Positions 1-14,775 are shown, counted from the first letter of the stretch. The stretch: DNA of 64,000 bases from Pyrocephalus nanus (GCA_038380795.1 CM076281.1:1116001-1180000), one strand, 5' to 3'. The notes: a model not told the origin generated them from the sequence alone. Made by a program: numbers and translations.

Positions 1-3000
1 CAAGTTCAATGTAAACTTCCTTCTGTGCTATTAAGTTTGGATCACATCCAAAACCTCGATAATTTTATTTTATGTCTTTGGGTCTGTTTGTTTACGTTTC
101 TCATTCACATTTCACTGTTTGGCTTTTGCTTCCCAGCTTAGGCTGCGGTGCTGGGGAGCAGGGATTGCCTTGGAGCTTTGGGAGGGGAGGGGCACGGTAC
201 AAACCCCAAAACTGCTGGGTTTAAATGGTATTTTTCCTTAAATGCATCTTAATGGAAGCAGCATCTTTGGCAGCTCTGCAGGGCCGGGCAGTGCCCGTGG
301 GTGTCTGGGCACCAGTGCTGGGGGCTCTGGGGGCTGCAGAGCATCGCTGGTGCAGAGGAGGATCCAGCACTCTCACAGGGCCAGCTGGAAATGACAGTGA
401 AGGCTGAAATAGGAAAGTGTGATAAATTAATGGACTAAAACACCGTAAGGGACTCATTAAAAGAAATAGCTTTAGGAGAAGCTGTGAGGAGGATTGGAGT
501 GTGAAGGGGAACGGGCTGTTTCGGGGAAAGAAAGGGAGGTGCTGGTGCTTTTACACAACGATCATTAAGAGAGACGGATCCTAATTGGGAAGTTAGAGCT
601 TTTAAGATGGTTGAGGGAAAAGGGAGGAAGCTGGAACGGTGGCTTAGGCTGGCAGAAGAATGACGTGGTGCCTCTCCCTCGTGTCTTGGGGTTCAGCACC
701 TGCAGAGGATTATTTGACTGAGAAGCAGAGTCAACAAGGGAACCAAAGGAAGTAAGATGAATAGATTTAGCCTGGAGGTTGAAATTAAGTTTCAGGCTAT
801 CACTAAGTGAAAGGAATAGCATAGACTGTTGCTTAAGACACTGAATATCTGTAAGACACAGGATAGCCCTTCCATTGACATGTTCCAGGACTTTCACACT
901 TATATTTCATTTCTCTTTCACAGGGTTTGACTTGCATGACTAAGTAAATACTTTTTTTCTTCCTCCTTTTTTTCCCCCCCTCGCTTTTAAAACTATTTTT
1001 TATATAGCCTGTTCCCAATTGAGGCTTTTATTGAGAAACAAATGCTTCTGGTTAGCTTCTTTGTGGAATCTGTCCAGCTTTAAACCATTGCCATGAGCAA
1101 AATTCATTGACAGCGAAAAAAAGAAATCAAAACAAACATTCCCCAGGACGGGGCACTTTCCTCTAAAGGAAATGAATTTTTACATATTTCTGTGTGTCCA
1201 CAGTGGGTGTTTGTGCCCAGCACACACAGCCATGCCTGGCTGTGCCCGGGGGCTGCGTGTGCCGGCACCGGCGTGGGGAGCTCACGTGGAGCCCCGCTGG
1301 GTGCAGGGAACCAGGGAGGGACCTGTGCTGGAAAACAGGAGAGTGTGTTCTGGGTAGCTGTGGTTTGCAGTTCCAGAAGGGGAGGAATGGCTCCCTCCCT
1401 CTTGGATGGCGTGGTTTGGTCGGGGAAGCTGCTGAGCTTCGAGGGACCGAGCGGTTTGGGAAGTGGGTCTGTCAGATTTTTGGTGATGTGGGGATTTTTG
1501 TGTGTTTGTTTCTTCAGCTGTTTTAGCTCAAGGGAGCACAAATGGGAATCTCATGGGTAGTTGTGTCCTTCTCATGCAAACCTGTTTTTCTCTCTCTTCC
1601 CATCCCGTTGGGCCTGGGGAGAGCTTGATCCATCTTCCCTTCCACGCTCCTCCCTCGGCAGGGCCTGAACTGCTGCCTTTGCTCACAGCATCCTGTACCA
1701 GAGAAGGGGAAAGAACTGAACAGTCCTTCTTTCATCTGCCAGATGTTGTTTTGTGCTCTCCCTGACCTTGACCAAAGCCAGGTGCTCCGGGGAAGAGCCC
1801 AGCTCAGATCTGTCCCTGGCAGCACCGCGGGCTCGGAGTCGATGGCCCCGGAGGGAGGATGCTGCTCCAGGAGAGGAGCTGCTCCTGAGGGCAGGACTGG
1901 CGTGCCTGAGGGGGGACAAGAAGTAAGGGAAGGCTGAGGACAATCTCCTCTGGTTTGTGACCTGCAGATCTGCCAAAACTCAGCTCTGGACAGCTGCTTT
2001 CTGCTGCTGCTCTCCTCTCTCCTGCCTAATTTTTTTTTTTTTTAATTCCAAGACAGCATATTGAGGGGTTTGATTGGTATCTCTTCTTGCTTTTGTTTTT
2101 CCAGAGTGGTGAGCGTGTTTTAGACAAACATTATGAAACAATTTTAAAAAACAAAGGAATGGAAATAACCTCGTATAAAGTGGCAGAGAAAAACCACTCT
2201 TGGCACCATCAGCTGTGCTAATGGCGAGGCACAAACTATCTCAACATGTCAGAGACACTTAAATCTGCTTCATCTGAGAAGCCCAGTGTGGAGGCAGCAC
2301 TGCAGTGTGTCTGCTGCTGGTGGGGCACAGAGAGGCTGTGGTGCCTCTTGGGTTTGGTTTCATTTCTTCCAGGGCTGTTCTGGTTGGGATTTTGTAATTG
2401 TTTCAGATCTGTCAGACTTCTGATCCATCCTCTTAAGAGTGCTGGGTGTAAAGAAGCATTAATTACAACCCCAAACCCCACACCAGCCCCCCACCTCACT
2501 GCTGGTAGATGGTTTTCTTCACTGAGCAGTTGGAAGAACTGGGCTGTGTCAGTGGCTTTATCTCGTTCTGATTTCCAGAACAGTGGCACCTCTGGAACTC
2601 TGGTTTGGGAGATGCTTGCAGGGTAGAGGTGGGGCCCTTGGAAGGAGGATCATTTTCTGATCTGCCTAGGAAAGCAACTGTCCTTTATCATCGTTATAGC
2701 TGGAGAGCCTTAATGAACTAAAAAACCTCCTGTCACAAGAGTGCTTAGCAAGATGCTTATATTTTTTTTTAAAAGGGAAGAAAATTGTTTCTTCCCTTTT
2801 TTATTAAACAATAATGCAGGTTCAGACTGTGTTCTGGTGAGTCTTTAATTGGCACAAAAGGGCAGTTTAGCTTCATCTTAAGGAAGAGTTGTCAAACAAG
2901 CTGGAATTGTTTGCCACTTGGACACACACTGAGCTATAGGTTGTGATTTGCATCTTCCTCCCCACCATTACACAGCGCAGGAAGTGACTTCGTTGGCATG

Positions 3001-4471
3001 AAGAGAGCTTTTATTGAGGACACCTCTCCAGTGCTGATGCTGGCCCTGCAAGAAGTGGATTTCTTGTCAGAAATCTGATTTGTGGGCTGGAGAAGGCAGG
3101 TTGAGCACCCTGTGTGTTGGGGTGCATTAGGGAAGGAGCAGGGATGGGATGAGCCAGCCTGGAATGTGCTCCATGTTAACCTGCCTGGGGCATGTCCTTC
3201 CCTTTTGGGGGATATTCCCTTCCCCTGCATCTCTGAAGATTACAAACCCCCACATCTTGTTTTGATCAGCATGTGGATGTTCTGGAACATCTTGAATTGA
3301 ATCAAAGCAGCAAGAAATTGGTTTTTGCGAAGAAGCTTCTTAAATGAAAGAATTCCATTATGTAATTTTTTTTTTTTTTTTAATCCACACAGTAATTCCT
3401 TTAAATTGTGCTGTGTATCCCTTGTATAACATAGTGGTTTGGACTGTTACTGGAGTATGCTTCATTAACATTGTTTTCTGCTTTTTGAGTGTTTTCTGGG
3501 GTTCTTTCTCCTGGTTGGAGAGGCAGTACCATCCCGTGCTGCAGACACTGGCAGGGTTCAGTGGCACTGAGAAGGGCAGGTGTGGTGTTTGCAGGGTGCA
3601 GGATGCAGATGGGCAGCCCTGGATGGACCAGAGGTGGTGTGTAGGTTCTCCCAGGTGGGACTGGCTGCTGATGGATCTCTGGGTGCTCCAGGAGCCTCTG
3701 CCCCACCATTCTCGGCACTGCTGGGCAGGAGTGGAGCTGCTTTCATGTGTAGTGTGCTTTGTGCCTGCTGTGATCAAATACACAAGTAATTAAACTGGAA
3801 ACCCTTTTTAAAATTCCGTTTATTTGTTCAGAGAACACTAAGAAACCTTGTGCAGCAGGTTTCTCCTCCAGGAATGGACTGAGCTCTTGGGGAGGGGGGC
3901 AGAAGGACACTGGAATGGGCTTCCTGTCTGCCCCAGAGAGCAGGGAGGTGCTGGAGCCTCTGCAGTCTGAGCAGCACTGTGGGGTGATGGTGCAAATACC
4001 AGCCCAGGCCTGGGGGAGCTGCACGAGTTCAGTGTAAATGCTGGTTAAACCCCGCCAGAAACCGAGGCAGTTTTATGAACACTGTTCATTTAACCTTTTG
4101 TTCTCATCCCTTTTGTGGCACTCGTGATTTAGGAGGAGCCCAGGAGGAGAGGGAAGTGCTGTTGTTGTTCCCAGGTCAGGACAGCAGAGCTGTGAGGGGC
4201 AGGAGGGGGAAGCAGGAGGGCAGTCGAGTGGGACCGGCTCGGTGGTGAAGGGAGGTGAAGAGGGGCCGTGCTGAAGTGGCCACTCCATGGCAGCCTGCTC
4301 TCCTGCACGCTGGGAGTGCACAGCACTTCTTCTCAGAGGGACTGCCGAGTGGTTCTCTGTTCTCCTGGGATTCCTTTTCCACGGTGGCCGGTGGAGCCTC
4401 GTTGGAGCAGCGCTGCCAGCACAGGCTGGGTGGGTAAACTGGCACCACAGACCTCAGGGCAGCCCCCCCTG

Positions 4472-4612
4472 CAGCCCCCAGCCCTTCACAGCCTGGCCTT
4501 GGGCACCTCCAGGGATGGGGCAGCCACAGCCTCTCTGGGCAGCCTGTGCCAGGGCCTTTCCACCCTCCCAGGGAAGAATTCCTTCCTAATATTTAATCTA
4601 AACCTGCCCTGA
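4472..4612 (-). mobile_element. CR1 LINE, 3' fragment (antisense)
   Basis: The + strand reads the complement of the CR1 3' region: a 'cctggccttgggcacctcc' block, then 'gggatggggcagccacagc', the cctgtgccagggcc block and 'cttcctaatatttaatc'. The terminal octamer repeat end is missing, so the fragment is truncated on both sides. CR1 is a non-LTR retrotransposon abundant in birds and other sauropsids; 5' truncated copies like this are inert. Confidence 0.85.
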
Positions 4613-7600
4613 TGTTTGTGAAGTGCTCAGCAGCGTCTGTGGCCAATGCTCTGCTCTTGTCGTGCCACTGAATTCCTCAGAGTGTTTTTTTGGCTGGCAG
4701 TGGGGTGTTTGTGACAGCCTGAGCCCTGCTCCTGATGCCAGGAGCGCTGTGATGCCCACCATGCAGTCCAGGGGGATCAGAGCTTTATTTGGATGGAGAA
4801 AGCTTTTAGGTCTTGGGTTTCATTTCGTTGTTTTTAGTGTTGTTTTCCAAATTCCCTTCCAATCCATCTGCTCTCCTGACATCCTTTTTATGTTGTTTGG
4901 AAGATGGGGAAGCAGTTGCATTGTGAGTGTGGTCAGGTCAAACTCCTCACTTTTATCTCTGCTCTCTGGTAGGTGATGGGCATTTGGGGAATAAAACACT
5001 AAGAACAGGGTTTAACCAGCCTTTGTTTGCTATTGTCCAGCTGGGCTTGAGACAGCAACAGAGATGGGAACAATAAACAGGGAGAGGAAGGAGAGATTTT
5101 AAACAGAACTGTTTCTTCCTATTCCTGTGTTCTTGGAACCTTACACATTTTACATTTTAGTCCCAACTGTATTAGTAAAAATAACACACAAGCAAGGTGT
5201 GTTCAGTGCAGCTTGGCACAGTTAGGATTTTTTTTGGCTGTTGCTTCGTTTTTTATGCATTTGTCTCCATCTATGTGTGTTCTGAAGGTGCTGAAAAAGA
5301 AGTAATTACATTTAATGATTATCCTGCCTGATGTCGATGTATTTACCACATAATCCCCTGTGGTCCCTTGGGCCATGGGAATTATCCTGGGCTTTTGGGA
5401 TCACTGTGCTGGAAGGAGCTTCAGAGCTGAGCTTCTTCCCACCTCAGGCAGCCTCACCATGTGAGGGTTATTTCCATAACCCCTGGAGTACTGGCGAGGT
5501 GATGTTGGCTTTCCTTACCCTCTCTAGCACTGGGGAGAGCTTGTTTGACACTTTGCTTCTGTGATGGCCAGGATCTCACCAAATTTAGCCCCTCAGTTTC
5601 TTCATGGCTGTTCCATACCCACTCTGCTCAGCTGCAGCTCTTTGGGAAGCTGCATCCCTTGGCTGAAAATCCGATCTGCAGGTCATGCAGCGAATTCCAG
5701 AGTGTTCTTGCCACTGGTTAAACTGGAGTTCAGTCTGGTGTGAAAGGTTTGCAGTTTGGTTTACTGAGTTGATGTTACTTGTAAGGATGTCTGCAGAGGA
5801 CTTCACTATCTCAGGTCACTGCTGTGAATTTTTTTCCCTTTAATTTTTATCATTTGGTCTTCTGTGTTGTTGTGGGCTGGTTTCTCAGTCCCTGCTCCAG
5901 CCCTGTTCTTTTCCCTGTGGCAGGTGACTGATGTACAGAGTTCAGCAAATGAGGGAACCTGGCAGAGAGCAGTGTTGTTTGGCCACTTTTGTTATACAAG
6001 GCAGCTTTAAATCCTTTACATATTGCACTCTCCCACTTCAGCCCTTTGCCATTCAAGCTTTAGTCTCTTATTTTGCTCCTCTGAGCACTCGGGAGCATCC
6101 CTGGGGATTGCAGTGTGAGTGGTCAGGGATTGCAGCTGCTGGCTCTTGCCCCAGCTCACACTGAAAAGCCCAGGGCTCCTGTGTAACGATAAAGAGAATT
6201 TCCTCCCTGTTTTTGTTTGAGATCATAAATACCAAGTAAGTCATATTGTGCTGTCCCTTTCTTTCGTGTTTTTTTAAAATGTAATCTCCAAGTGATGTGC
6301 CTGTCAGATGCCTGGGGGCTCACGGGAGGTGCCTGGGCAGGGTTTGTGTCAGGCTGTGCCAGCACCACGCCCGTGCCATCCTGTGCTCCCGGGCACTGGG
6401 GAGGAGTTTTTGGGAGGTTTTTGGTGAGGCCAGGCTCTGAGGCAAGTGTATTTGCCTTCCCCATCCTCTCTGGGCTTCGTACCCACCCTCCTCAGGGGGA
6501 GTGATCTTTGAAAATCTCCCCCTACTTCAGACAGGCTGTTTTTAATAGCTGCACTGCTCCTAATTTCCAAACCCCCGGAGTAGCTCTCCGGTAGGAATAG
6601 AGCCTGGAAAACAAAGCAATCAAAGCAAAGCTGTCCTGCTCCCCGGGCATGTTTGGTTAGCAGAGTGTCGGGGGATGCTCCCCTGAGCTCTCCAAACTCA
6701 GAGTGAGGGGCTGGGAGGGAGCACCCGCAGCATCAGCAGCCCCTCCGTGTGTGATGTGTGAGACACCCGTCCTGCTGAGGAGCGTGCAGCAATAACCCAA
6801 CCTATTCCACCCAAATAAATAAGGCTGGGAATAAATCCCTTGTCATTCTGTCTTTATAAATATCTTTTAAATTGAGGATGAGTGACAGGCAGTGGTTGAG
6901 TCGCTGGAAGGGCATCTCTGATAGTGGCGGAGGAGCCTTTTTGGATGTGTTTTGTCCCCGGTTGTCATTGCAGCCGTACGCACCACGCTGCCCTTCGCTG
7001 GCTGCAGGTTGAGAAATGACAGTTGGTAGATTGAAGATGGAGATACCTCTGGATGCTGCTGGGAGCTTCCCTGATTGGGCCTGAATTGCTGGGAAGGGAG
7101 GAACGTTCACCTGTGAGGGAGGGGAAGGGGTGCTGGCCCTGCCACCTCCCTGTGCCCCTGGTGCAGGGGACCAGCCCACGGTGACCACGGCAGGTGCCAC
7201 ACGAGGCTCTGTGTCCTCACCCCGGAGCACAGGGTCTGGATGGGCTTATTAGATTTTCAAATGTTATTTAGCTTGATTGCAGCCTTCTTACAAAAGGAGT
7301 TAAGACATGGATGTAAAAGATAATAGAACTATAAATTGCAAGGCAGGTTCTTATGAAATCAGTAAATTATTCATTTAGCAGTTGTGTGTGTGCTAATTTC
7401 ATGTTGCTATGGTACCTCGGGGTGCAGGAGGGAGCTGTGGGGAGCACAGGAGTGTGTGGCACACACAGCCTGCAGCTGGATGATGAACTGCCCCTTTATC
7501 TGCTGTTGTCCAGGGAGAGCCAGAGCAGGGCACTGAAAGAGGTGTTTCACACCAGGTATGTTGTTTGGAATCGGACCAAAAACCACACGTTTCAGTCTCA

Positions 7601-7712
7601 AAATCTGTTTGTGTGTGCTTTGTCTTAGTGGCATCTCTGCCTGGTGTGTCCCTGGAGACAGACAAATCACAACATCTCAGTGCCAGCCTCAGGGCTGCCT
7701 CCTCGATCTAGT

Positions 7713-7786
7713 GCAAGGTTGGAACAAGATGATCTTTAAGGTACCTTCCAACCCAAACAGTTCTGTGATTCCAGGATTCTGTGATT
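7713..7786 (+). mobile_element. CR1 LINE, short 3' end (sense)
   Basis: The sequence reads 'ggttggaacaagatgatctt', 'accttccaacccaaac' and ends with two imperfect attctgtg octamers, the typical CR1 3' terminus. Only about 75 bases of the element are recognisable, a very short copy. Confidence 0.85.
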
Positions 7787-10087
7787 TGTGCTTACCTGGT
7801 CCTGCCTTTGCTATTGCTGGGGCCAGAGACAGCTACCTCTGCAAAATGGATTGTCCTCCTGTTTTCAAGGAGGGAACATGGTTTTCTCCTGGGTTTGGGG
7901 GATAGGAAACCCCCTGTGTTCCTGCTAGTGTGCAGGTGTTTACCCACACTGCCTTATTACCCTCCTGTGCTGGGCAGTGCCAGGGCTGAATGGATGGATG
8001 CTCCAGAGGGCAGGATGGATGATCCATTGTCAGACACAAATTTCAGCCTTTCAAGCACATTAAACTTGCAGGCAAACCAGCAGGACTGGTGGGGGCTGTA
8101 GGGTGGTGACAGGACAGGAGCTGTTCTGATGGTGGTCGTGCCCTTTGTTGCCACAGGAGGGTTCTCCCATGGCCAGGGCACGGCTCTTCTCTCTGTTGGC
8201 TCTTTGCAGAGCTGCAAGGGGCTGTTCTCAGGGCTTTCTGAGTAACTCTGGCATTGTTGGGCACTTGCAGCCTCTCTCCTTGGGAATTTCCAAGGCCCTC
8301 AGACTGATGGTGCCAGTGGCTGGTGTTGCTGTGCTGGGGCAGAGGGCTGGCACCAGGAATGGTGGGTGGCCTGACCGATCTGTGATGATTGTGAGGGCAA
8401 AGTAAAACACTTCAAAATGCGGCCAAGACTCCATTTCGTTGCAAACCCACTGTTTTTGGAAAGTGTGAGTCTTCCAAGCTGTCCTGGGTACAGCAGCCAG
8501 GCAGGACAGGGTTTATCCTGTGATCGTGTCTTAGAAACACTGAGTGTTTCCCAGGAAAACGGGAGGAAGGAGAGCAAAGCCACCAGGGTCCTGCAGTCCA
8601 GGTCTGTTCAGCCAGAGAGTGAGGGCTCCAGGCTGGCATCCTCCTTCTCCCTGCGTGCTCCCCACGAGTTCCAGGCAGCTCTAAGCCACTGAAGCAGATC
8701 TGGGAGACTCTGGAACAAATGACCTGTAAGGCTGCACTTCCCAGAGGGAAACAACAACTCTTCCATGACAGTGGTATCTGTTCTGCTGTGCCTAGTTAAT
8801 TGAGCCCATTGAGGATGTTTGGGAGCATGGGGAGCTATTTTTTTCCCCCCAGAGACACCGAATGCAGGGAATCTGTGTGTGTATGGAAGTGTCTGTGGTC
8901 TTTTGCATTGGATAGTCCTCAGCCTTCCTGCTGGCCCACGTGCTAAGTGCTGCTGCACTCAGGTAAGGAGATAATGATCACATCATTAAGACACTACTAA
9001 AGCTGGCATTACTTGTTAGGTCAACATATCGATCTTGACATTACGCTGCAAGATTTTTTTTAGATAATGCCTGTCCATCCTGCCTCTTGCTCCAGGAGGA
9101 GGAAACAGGAGGGAGAGAGAGGCAATGCAAAACTAGAAGTGACTTGCCACTGATCTTTCTCCCAAAATAAAAGCACTTTGCTCTTTAAAACATTCATTGT
9201 GCTGCGGAGGCTCCTGCCTTTTTGCTGCTGATGGGATTACTGGCGGATTTCCTTTAAGTCAATAGAAATCCCAAGGGAGCTGCTGGGCTCTGGGTGGATA
9301 ATTTGGTCATTCTAAAAAAAGACTCTCCTTTGCCCTTCTGTGTTTGGGTGCCCAGTGCCTTCCTGGAGCTGCCCTGCCCTGCCCTGGGGTTTGGCTCCAG
9401 CTCCCCTTGACCATCCACCAGTAAATGTCCCGTCAGTTCACTCCCCAGATGACCCCTCTCTCTGTCACTGTACAGTTTTCCTTTGCAGCTGATGCACCTT
9501 TGCATTGTACCCATACTCTGAGTTTATTAGAAATCTTGGAAATGCCCCTCCTCTCTCACTGCAGAGGAAAACACCTCTCACTTTTTCATGAATGCTTGTC
9601 TTGTTATCTCTTCTGTATTGAAGCTGTCCAAGACAGTTTTTGTCATTTCACTGGGCTCTTTATATTGTGTTACTTAAAGGCAGCTTGTAAAAATAGCAGC
9701 AATTTTACTTTATATGTATGTGTCTGTGTGTATTTTCTATCACTAAGGCTTTATTTGGTATTTTAATCTGGGCTTACTGACTGCACTTTTAAGGACTTAT
9801 AAATCAGAAGTGATAGTTCCAAAAATGCACGATGTTTTTTAGTCCTTGACTTGCAGAGAACCAGTGCTGAGCTGGTTCACTATCCCTTTCTAAATATATT
9901 TCATTAAGAACGGTCCATATGGTGTGTTAGGGAGAAGGGGAGTGCAGAGCAGAACCTGTGTCTGCCAAAGAAAACTGTTTTGATCTAATGTTGAGCATAG
10001 TACAACTTTGGGGGGGAAAAAATAAACATTGTCAGATGGGTGCTGCCAAATTTCACAATTTATTAAGAGTTTCAGGCTGTTCAGTGA

Positions 10088-10107
10088 TTTTTTTTTTTTT
10101 TTTTTTT
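10088..10107. repeat. Poly-T tract
   Basis: Twenty consecutive T. No target-site duplication or retroposed gene body was recognised next to it. Confidence 0.9.
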
Positions 10108-11524
10108 CCCTTCGGAATACTCCAGTTTCTGGAGTCTTGTGATTTACACAAGACTGTTCATTTTCGTTTTTGAAACATGTTGTAGAAAACAGCCTCAAAA
10201 TAGGGAACCAGGAAGCTGCAGTGTCAGCAGGTTAATGAATCCCTCGCTGTATTACACTGAAGATCTGGTGGATTTTGTAGTGCCTCTTGTGATTTGGAGG
10301 TGGTGAGTTGTGGAACATCAGGGTCCCAGTGAAAGAGGAACTGGGAGAAGGGAACCTCCCAGGGTATTAGGTACATTCTTTTATTTTCCAGGGTACGTCC
10401 ATCTGACTTGTTCTCCCGTTTTCTTTGAGCTTCCCTGCTCTCCAGTGCTGCTCCTGCCAGCCCAGTAACACCAGTTGCTGAGCTCTGGGGGTGCTGTGGT
10501 TTGAGACTCTGACTCTCCTGGTTTACCTTGCCCTTTGGGGTGATGAAGTGGGCCTGACTCTGTAAAACAAACAGTCTGGGACCGGGGGGCACCAAACCTG
10601 AAAGATGGAGCCGTTGGTAGTAACTCTGTACATCAGCCCCTAAAATCAGCCTTTTGTTTCCTCAGTAATTTATTGGAGAGACAGTTTACTTAGATAGTAA
10701 TGGGAAATAGTGTTTCCCTAGGTCTTGGTGATGGAGAGGAGCTGCAGGGGCTGCATCCTGATGGACAGCAGCTTTGGGTCCTGGGACACAGCATCGTGCA
10801 GAGCTCCTGATGAGGAGAGCTGTAAAATAATCATCTACATTGTGAGTTCAGTGTAAAATTGTTATGACATTACAAAATGACCCTTTATGGGAGTTAAGTG
10901 TTCAAAGTCAGGAACAAATAACGTTAAATACTTGTTTCCATTCCCCATATTCTCCTGGCCTTAAGGTGCTGAGGGAGAGGAAACCCTAAGTCCTACATGA
11001 GGGTCTGTGTTGGTTTTCCTTCTGTCCCTGATTTGTCACCTTCTGACCTGGAACAAGTCAGGGCTCCCTCTTTTCTCCTCCCTGCTTGTTTTGATCCTAT
11101 TTATTTTTACTTCTCATTAAGTTAGCTTTGAATTTACTGCACTGAAGCAAGTTCTACAGGAAGAAAATGGGGAGGATTGCAGTAGAAAATCAGCAGAGTG
11201 TGAGGACAAGGAGGAGTCCCAAGGGCCCGTGTCCTCCAGCTGAACAGCAAGGTTGAAATCTGGTAGCTCCAGCCCACGGTGGATCTGGTTGCGAGATCAG
11301 CACTGTAACCTTACTTATGGGAGGGGATAAATCTGATTTCTAGTGCACTTACAACTGGGTTAGCAAAAGCACAAGCAAAACACTGTAGAGAACATTTGCC
11401 TCAACCTTGTCGGGTGGGACAGATCCTTCCACTTTCTCCCAAATCCGTTTCCCAGCTTGCAGCTGGCACTTGGAAGTGCCCAATTATAAATTTGTGAGTT
11501 TTTGCGTTGCTTGTTTCCAGGTTA

Positions 11525-11575
11525 TTTTTCTTTCTTTCCTTTTCTTTCTCCATTTTTTTTTTCCCCCCTTTCCCT
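11525..11575. repeat. Pyrimidine-rich tract
   Basis: About 50 bases almost entirely of T and C (tttctttccttttctttc, then T and C runs), within the upstream intron. Resembles a long polypyrimidine tract but without a recognisable following exon. Confidence 0.85.
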
Positions 11576-14500
11576 ATTTTAAGCCTTGGCTCCGAAATGA
11601 GCGTTCTGCTTCCCACAGTCCTTCATCACGCAATGTTTTCAGCAGACACTCAAGAATTAAACATGTACAATTTCCATAATACTGATTATCCCTGTTTAAG
11701 TGCTATTTTAGAGGGTATTAATTTCTGTTGCAGCAGCAGCCGCAGCACTCAGCAGCACCAGCCCAGTTTTCCCTCTGTGCCTTAGGCTCGGGTTTGGCAC
11801 GAGCCGGGATTTGGCTGGAATTTCTCACCACTGCTTTTAGTGGGAAGGGAGGGAGGCAGAGCCATCCCAGCGAGGAGCTGGTGCTGGGCTGGAAGAAGGC
11901 TGCCTCTGTCACTTTTGATATTTTTTTGGTTTTTGTATGCAGAAACAAAGCACAATTAGAATACAGTTATATATCCTCATCGTTATTAAAGCTTGGATTA
12001 ACATGACATAAAGTTTTGTCTGGGGAGCCTTTTGCTATGGCTCAGGGAGCATTTTTGTGTGACAGTAATAGGCTACAGTTAATATACTTGAATGATACCA
12101 GAATCTGTGTAATAAGACAGAACAAAGGGGGTTTATTTGAAGCTGAATTACAAAGGTGGAATTATCACTGTGAACAATCCACCGAGATCGCAGCTTAATT
12201 ATTGTATCTGGCGCTATTTTGGTGTGATAATGTGGAGTCAGGGAGGCAAAAGTTAAAAAATATCTGTCTTCCATCCCGGAAGGACATCTTGTCAGTCAGG
12301 AGGGATTGATGTGTGGACCTGTCACCTCATTCTTAACACCCAAACCCTCTCTTTGCCCGTTTTTGCCGTTTGTTTGATTTACCGAGCCTGTTTGCCGTGA
12401 TTCAAGAGGCTCTTGTCGCGTTTCTAGGAGAGATTCATCACTGGGACATAATCCATTCAAATAGCTTTTGGGCAAGAAATAAAAAGTGTTTGAAGCCAAG
12501 AGGTTTCAAACAAACCGTTCAAAGGCAGCTGTTGGGCCCTGTGGAGGGGGAGGAGGGAGGGTGGGATCGTTCTTCGGGGCCTGGAGAGAAAAAGGAGTGA
12601 AAAGGTGGGAGCTTCCCTCGGGAAGGGTTTGAGGGGAGGCAGGACCTGGGCATTGAGGAGTCTGGGGTAGACAGGAGAGAAGACACACGTCCCATGCATG
12701 TGTGCCTGTGCCCACCACAGGTCCGAGGCAGATGGAAGTGGCAGCTTTGGAAAACTTGGGGCCATTTTCATGTGAAAAGCATTATTCCACCATCTTGCAT
12801 TTGTCTGGACAGTTATCCCTCTGCCTGTGCCTCCAATCCCTGTTCCACAGATAATAAGCGTGGGGGAGTAGGACTCTTTCTTTAATTTTCATTTAAAAAC
12901 TAAAGAAAATTACTTCTTTCTCACAGAAATCACTTTGATGGTGTCAGTAGTTGCTGGAGGTTGAATGACTTCAACCCAAAAAAAAAACCCACAACAGAAA
13001 ACGTTGTTTTTTCTGCAGTAGGCTTTCAGAGAGCAGTAATGTGCTTCCAGGATCCCGGGTACGGTGATTACGCCTGTAATCCCTGTGCCGTCCAGGGGTA
13101 ATTAAAAACTGCAGCTGAACCTTGCTTTCAGATGCCTGGGTGAGACTCTGTCAAGCTGATGAGATCTTGCATTGTTGACACGCGTAAAACTCGATTTACC
13201 CACCGACACCCGTCGTTCCTGGGCAGTCAGTCCCCTCCAAACAGGATGACACCGGGGCAGAGCGGGACCGGCATCCGAGAGCTCGGGGAGGGCCGTGCTG
13301 GGAGAGGAGCTGTGCCCAGCACAGCAGCACTGCTAATTGCTTTCTTTTTAATATTGTATTCAGCCTTAATAGCCTGCTCTCCTGGAGGATTGCCTTTCCC
13401 AGCATTTATTCCGGCACGCTCAGGAGCCTGCCCGGAGGAGAGTGGGAAGGGGTGGAGCTGCAGGGAACAGAATCGAGGGGGTACATCAAAATCCCACCCT
13501 GAGCCTGTCTGAGGGCCCTGATTGAGCTCAGATGGGGGGGCCAGGCTGACACAGTGAGTGTCCCAAGGTCCTGAGTGATCAGAGTGGCAGTTCATGCCCC
13601 GTGCTCCTCACTGTGCAGAGCCCAGGACCGTGGGTGCCGGGGCAGCGGTGCCAATTGCCACCAGTTACTGTAATGATGATTTCTGCCTGAACACCTTAAA
13701 AGACTCATTCCCTCAAGTGGCTTTGGGCTCCTGCTCTCTCATCACGACCAGCTGGTGTATTTTAAGAAGTAAAGAAGAGTCCAAACCCCTGAACAGCAGA
13801 AATCAGAGCAAGTGCTTCGTGTAGGTTATTTCTCCTCTCTTGAGCACGCTGTGGTGCAGGTGATGCAGGGATGTGCAGGGGCTGTAAGCCCAGGGAAATC
13901 CCCATTCCCAGCTCTGGGTGTTCAGTGCCTGAGCAAAGCTCTCGTCTTTCCAAGCAGGTTGTGAAAGCAAAGTCAGGGACTGGTCTTCTGCTGCTTTTAT
14001 CATTAATTTGTGGCAATGAGAGAATGGGTTTTGCCTCCCATGTGCTGCACTGGTCGCTGCTGGAGCGGGCAGCGTGTCTGTGTGTGTGCAAGCCAACAAT
14101 TTGGCACGTTCTTGAGTCCAGCAACCTGCAACACCTGTCACAGCAAGAGTCATAAATTAAAAAAAATCCCGAAATATAGAGAGGGAATCTGTGTTTGATT
14201 TGGAGTTGAGATACAAGGGAGGAGAGTTCTGTTTAGACCAAACAGCCCTGGAAAAATATTCCTTAATATGCAAGTCAGTATATGAAAAGAACAATAAAAG
14301 GAAAAAGGATCCAGCAGGAAATAAAATGAAACTTTTTTCATTACAGTCAAAGGGAACTTAGATGAGTTTTCCTTTGCTAATAAACTGCAGTTTGATTCTG
14401 CAGCTGAGCCTTTAGCTGGCTGTGGCAATTGTTCATCCTTTTTTTTAAACTGTGGGCAATAAAAAAGCCCTTCATGCATCAGGAAGCCTTGTAATGCAAT

Positions 14501-14775
14501 CCTTGTCTTATCTTCACACTTATTCAGCAGGTATTTGTGAAAGGGCAGCAGGAAGCTCTTTAAACCCGATCCTGTTACTTTGCTCAGGATGTCTCTTAAT
14601 CAGATCTGTATCCTTGAGTCCAGCCTGCCCTGGGACTCTGCTGCAAAGGCATCTGTGAAAACACCCTGGCTTTCTTGTGAATTGAGTTTTTCTCAGTATT
14701 CTCGATAGCAGGGGAGGCTCTGAGCTGGATTTCACTGTATGGCTTTGGGGCACTCAATGAAAACTTACAGGTTAT

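Noticed and set aside
10088..10107. Poly-T as the mark of a processed pseudogene on the - strand
   Set aside because: No gene-like sequence or matching flanking duplication was recognised next to it.
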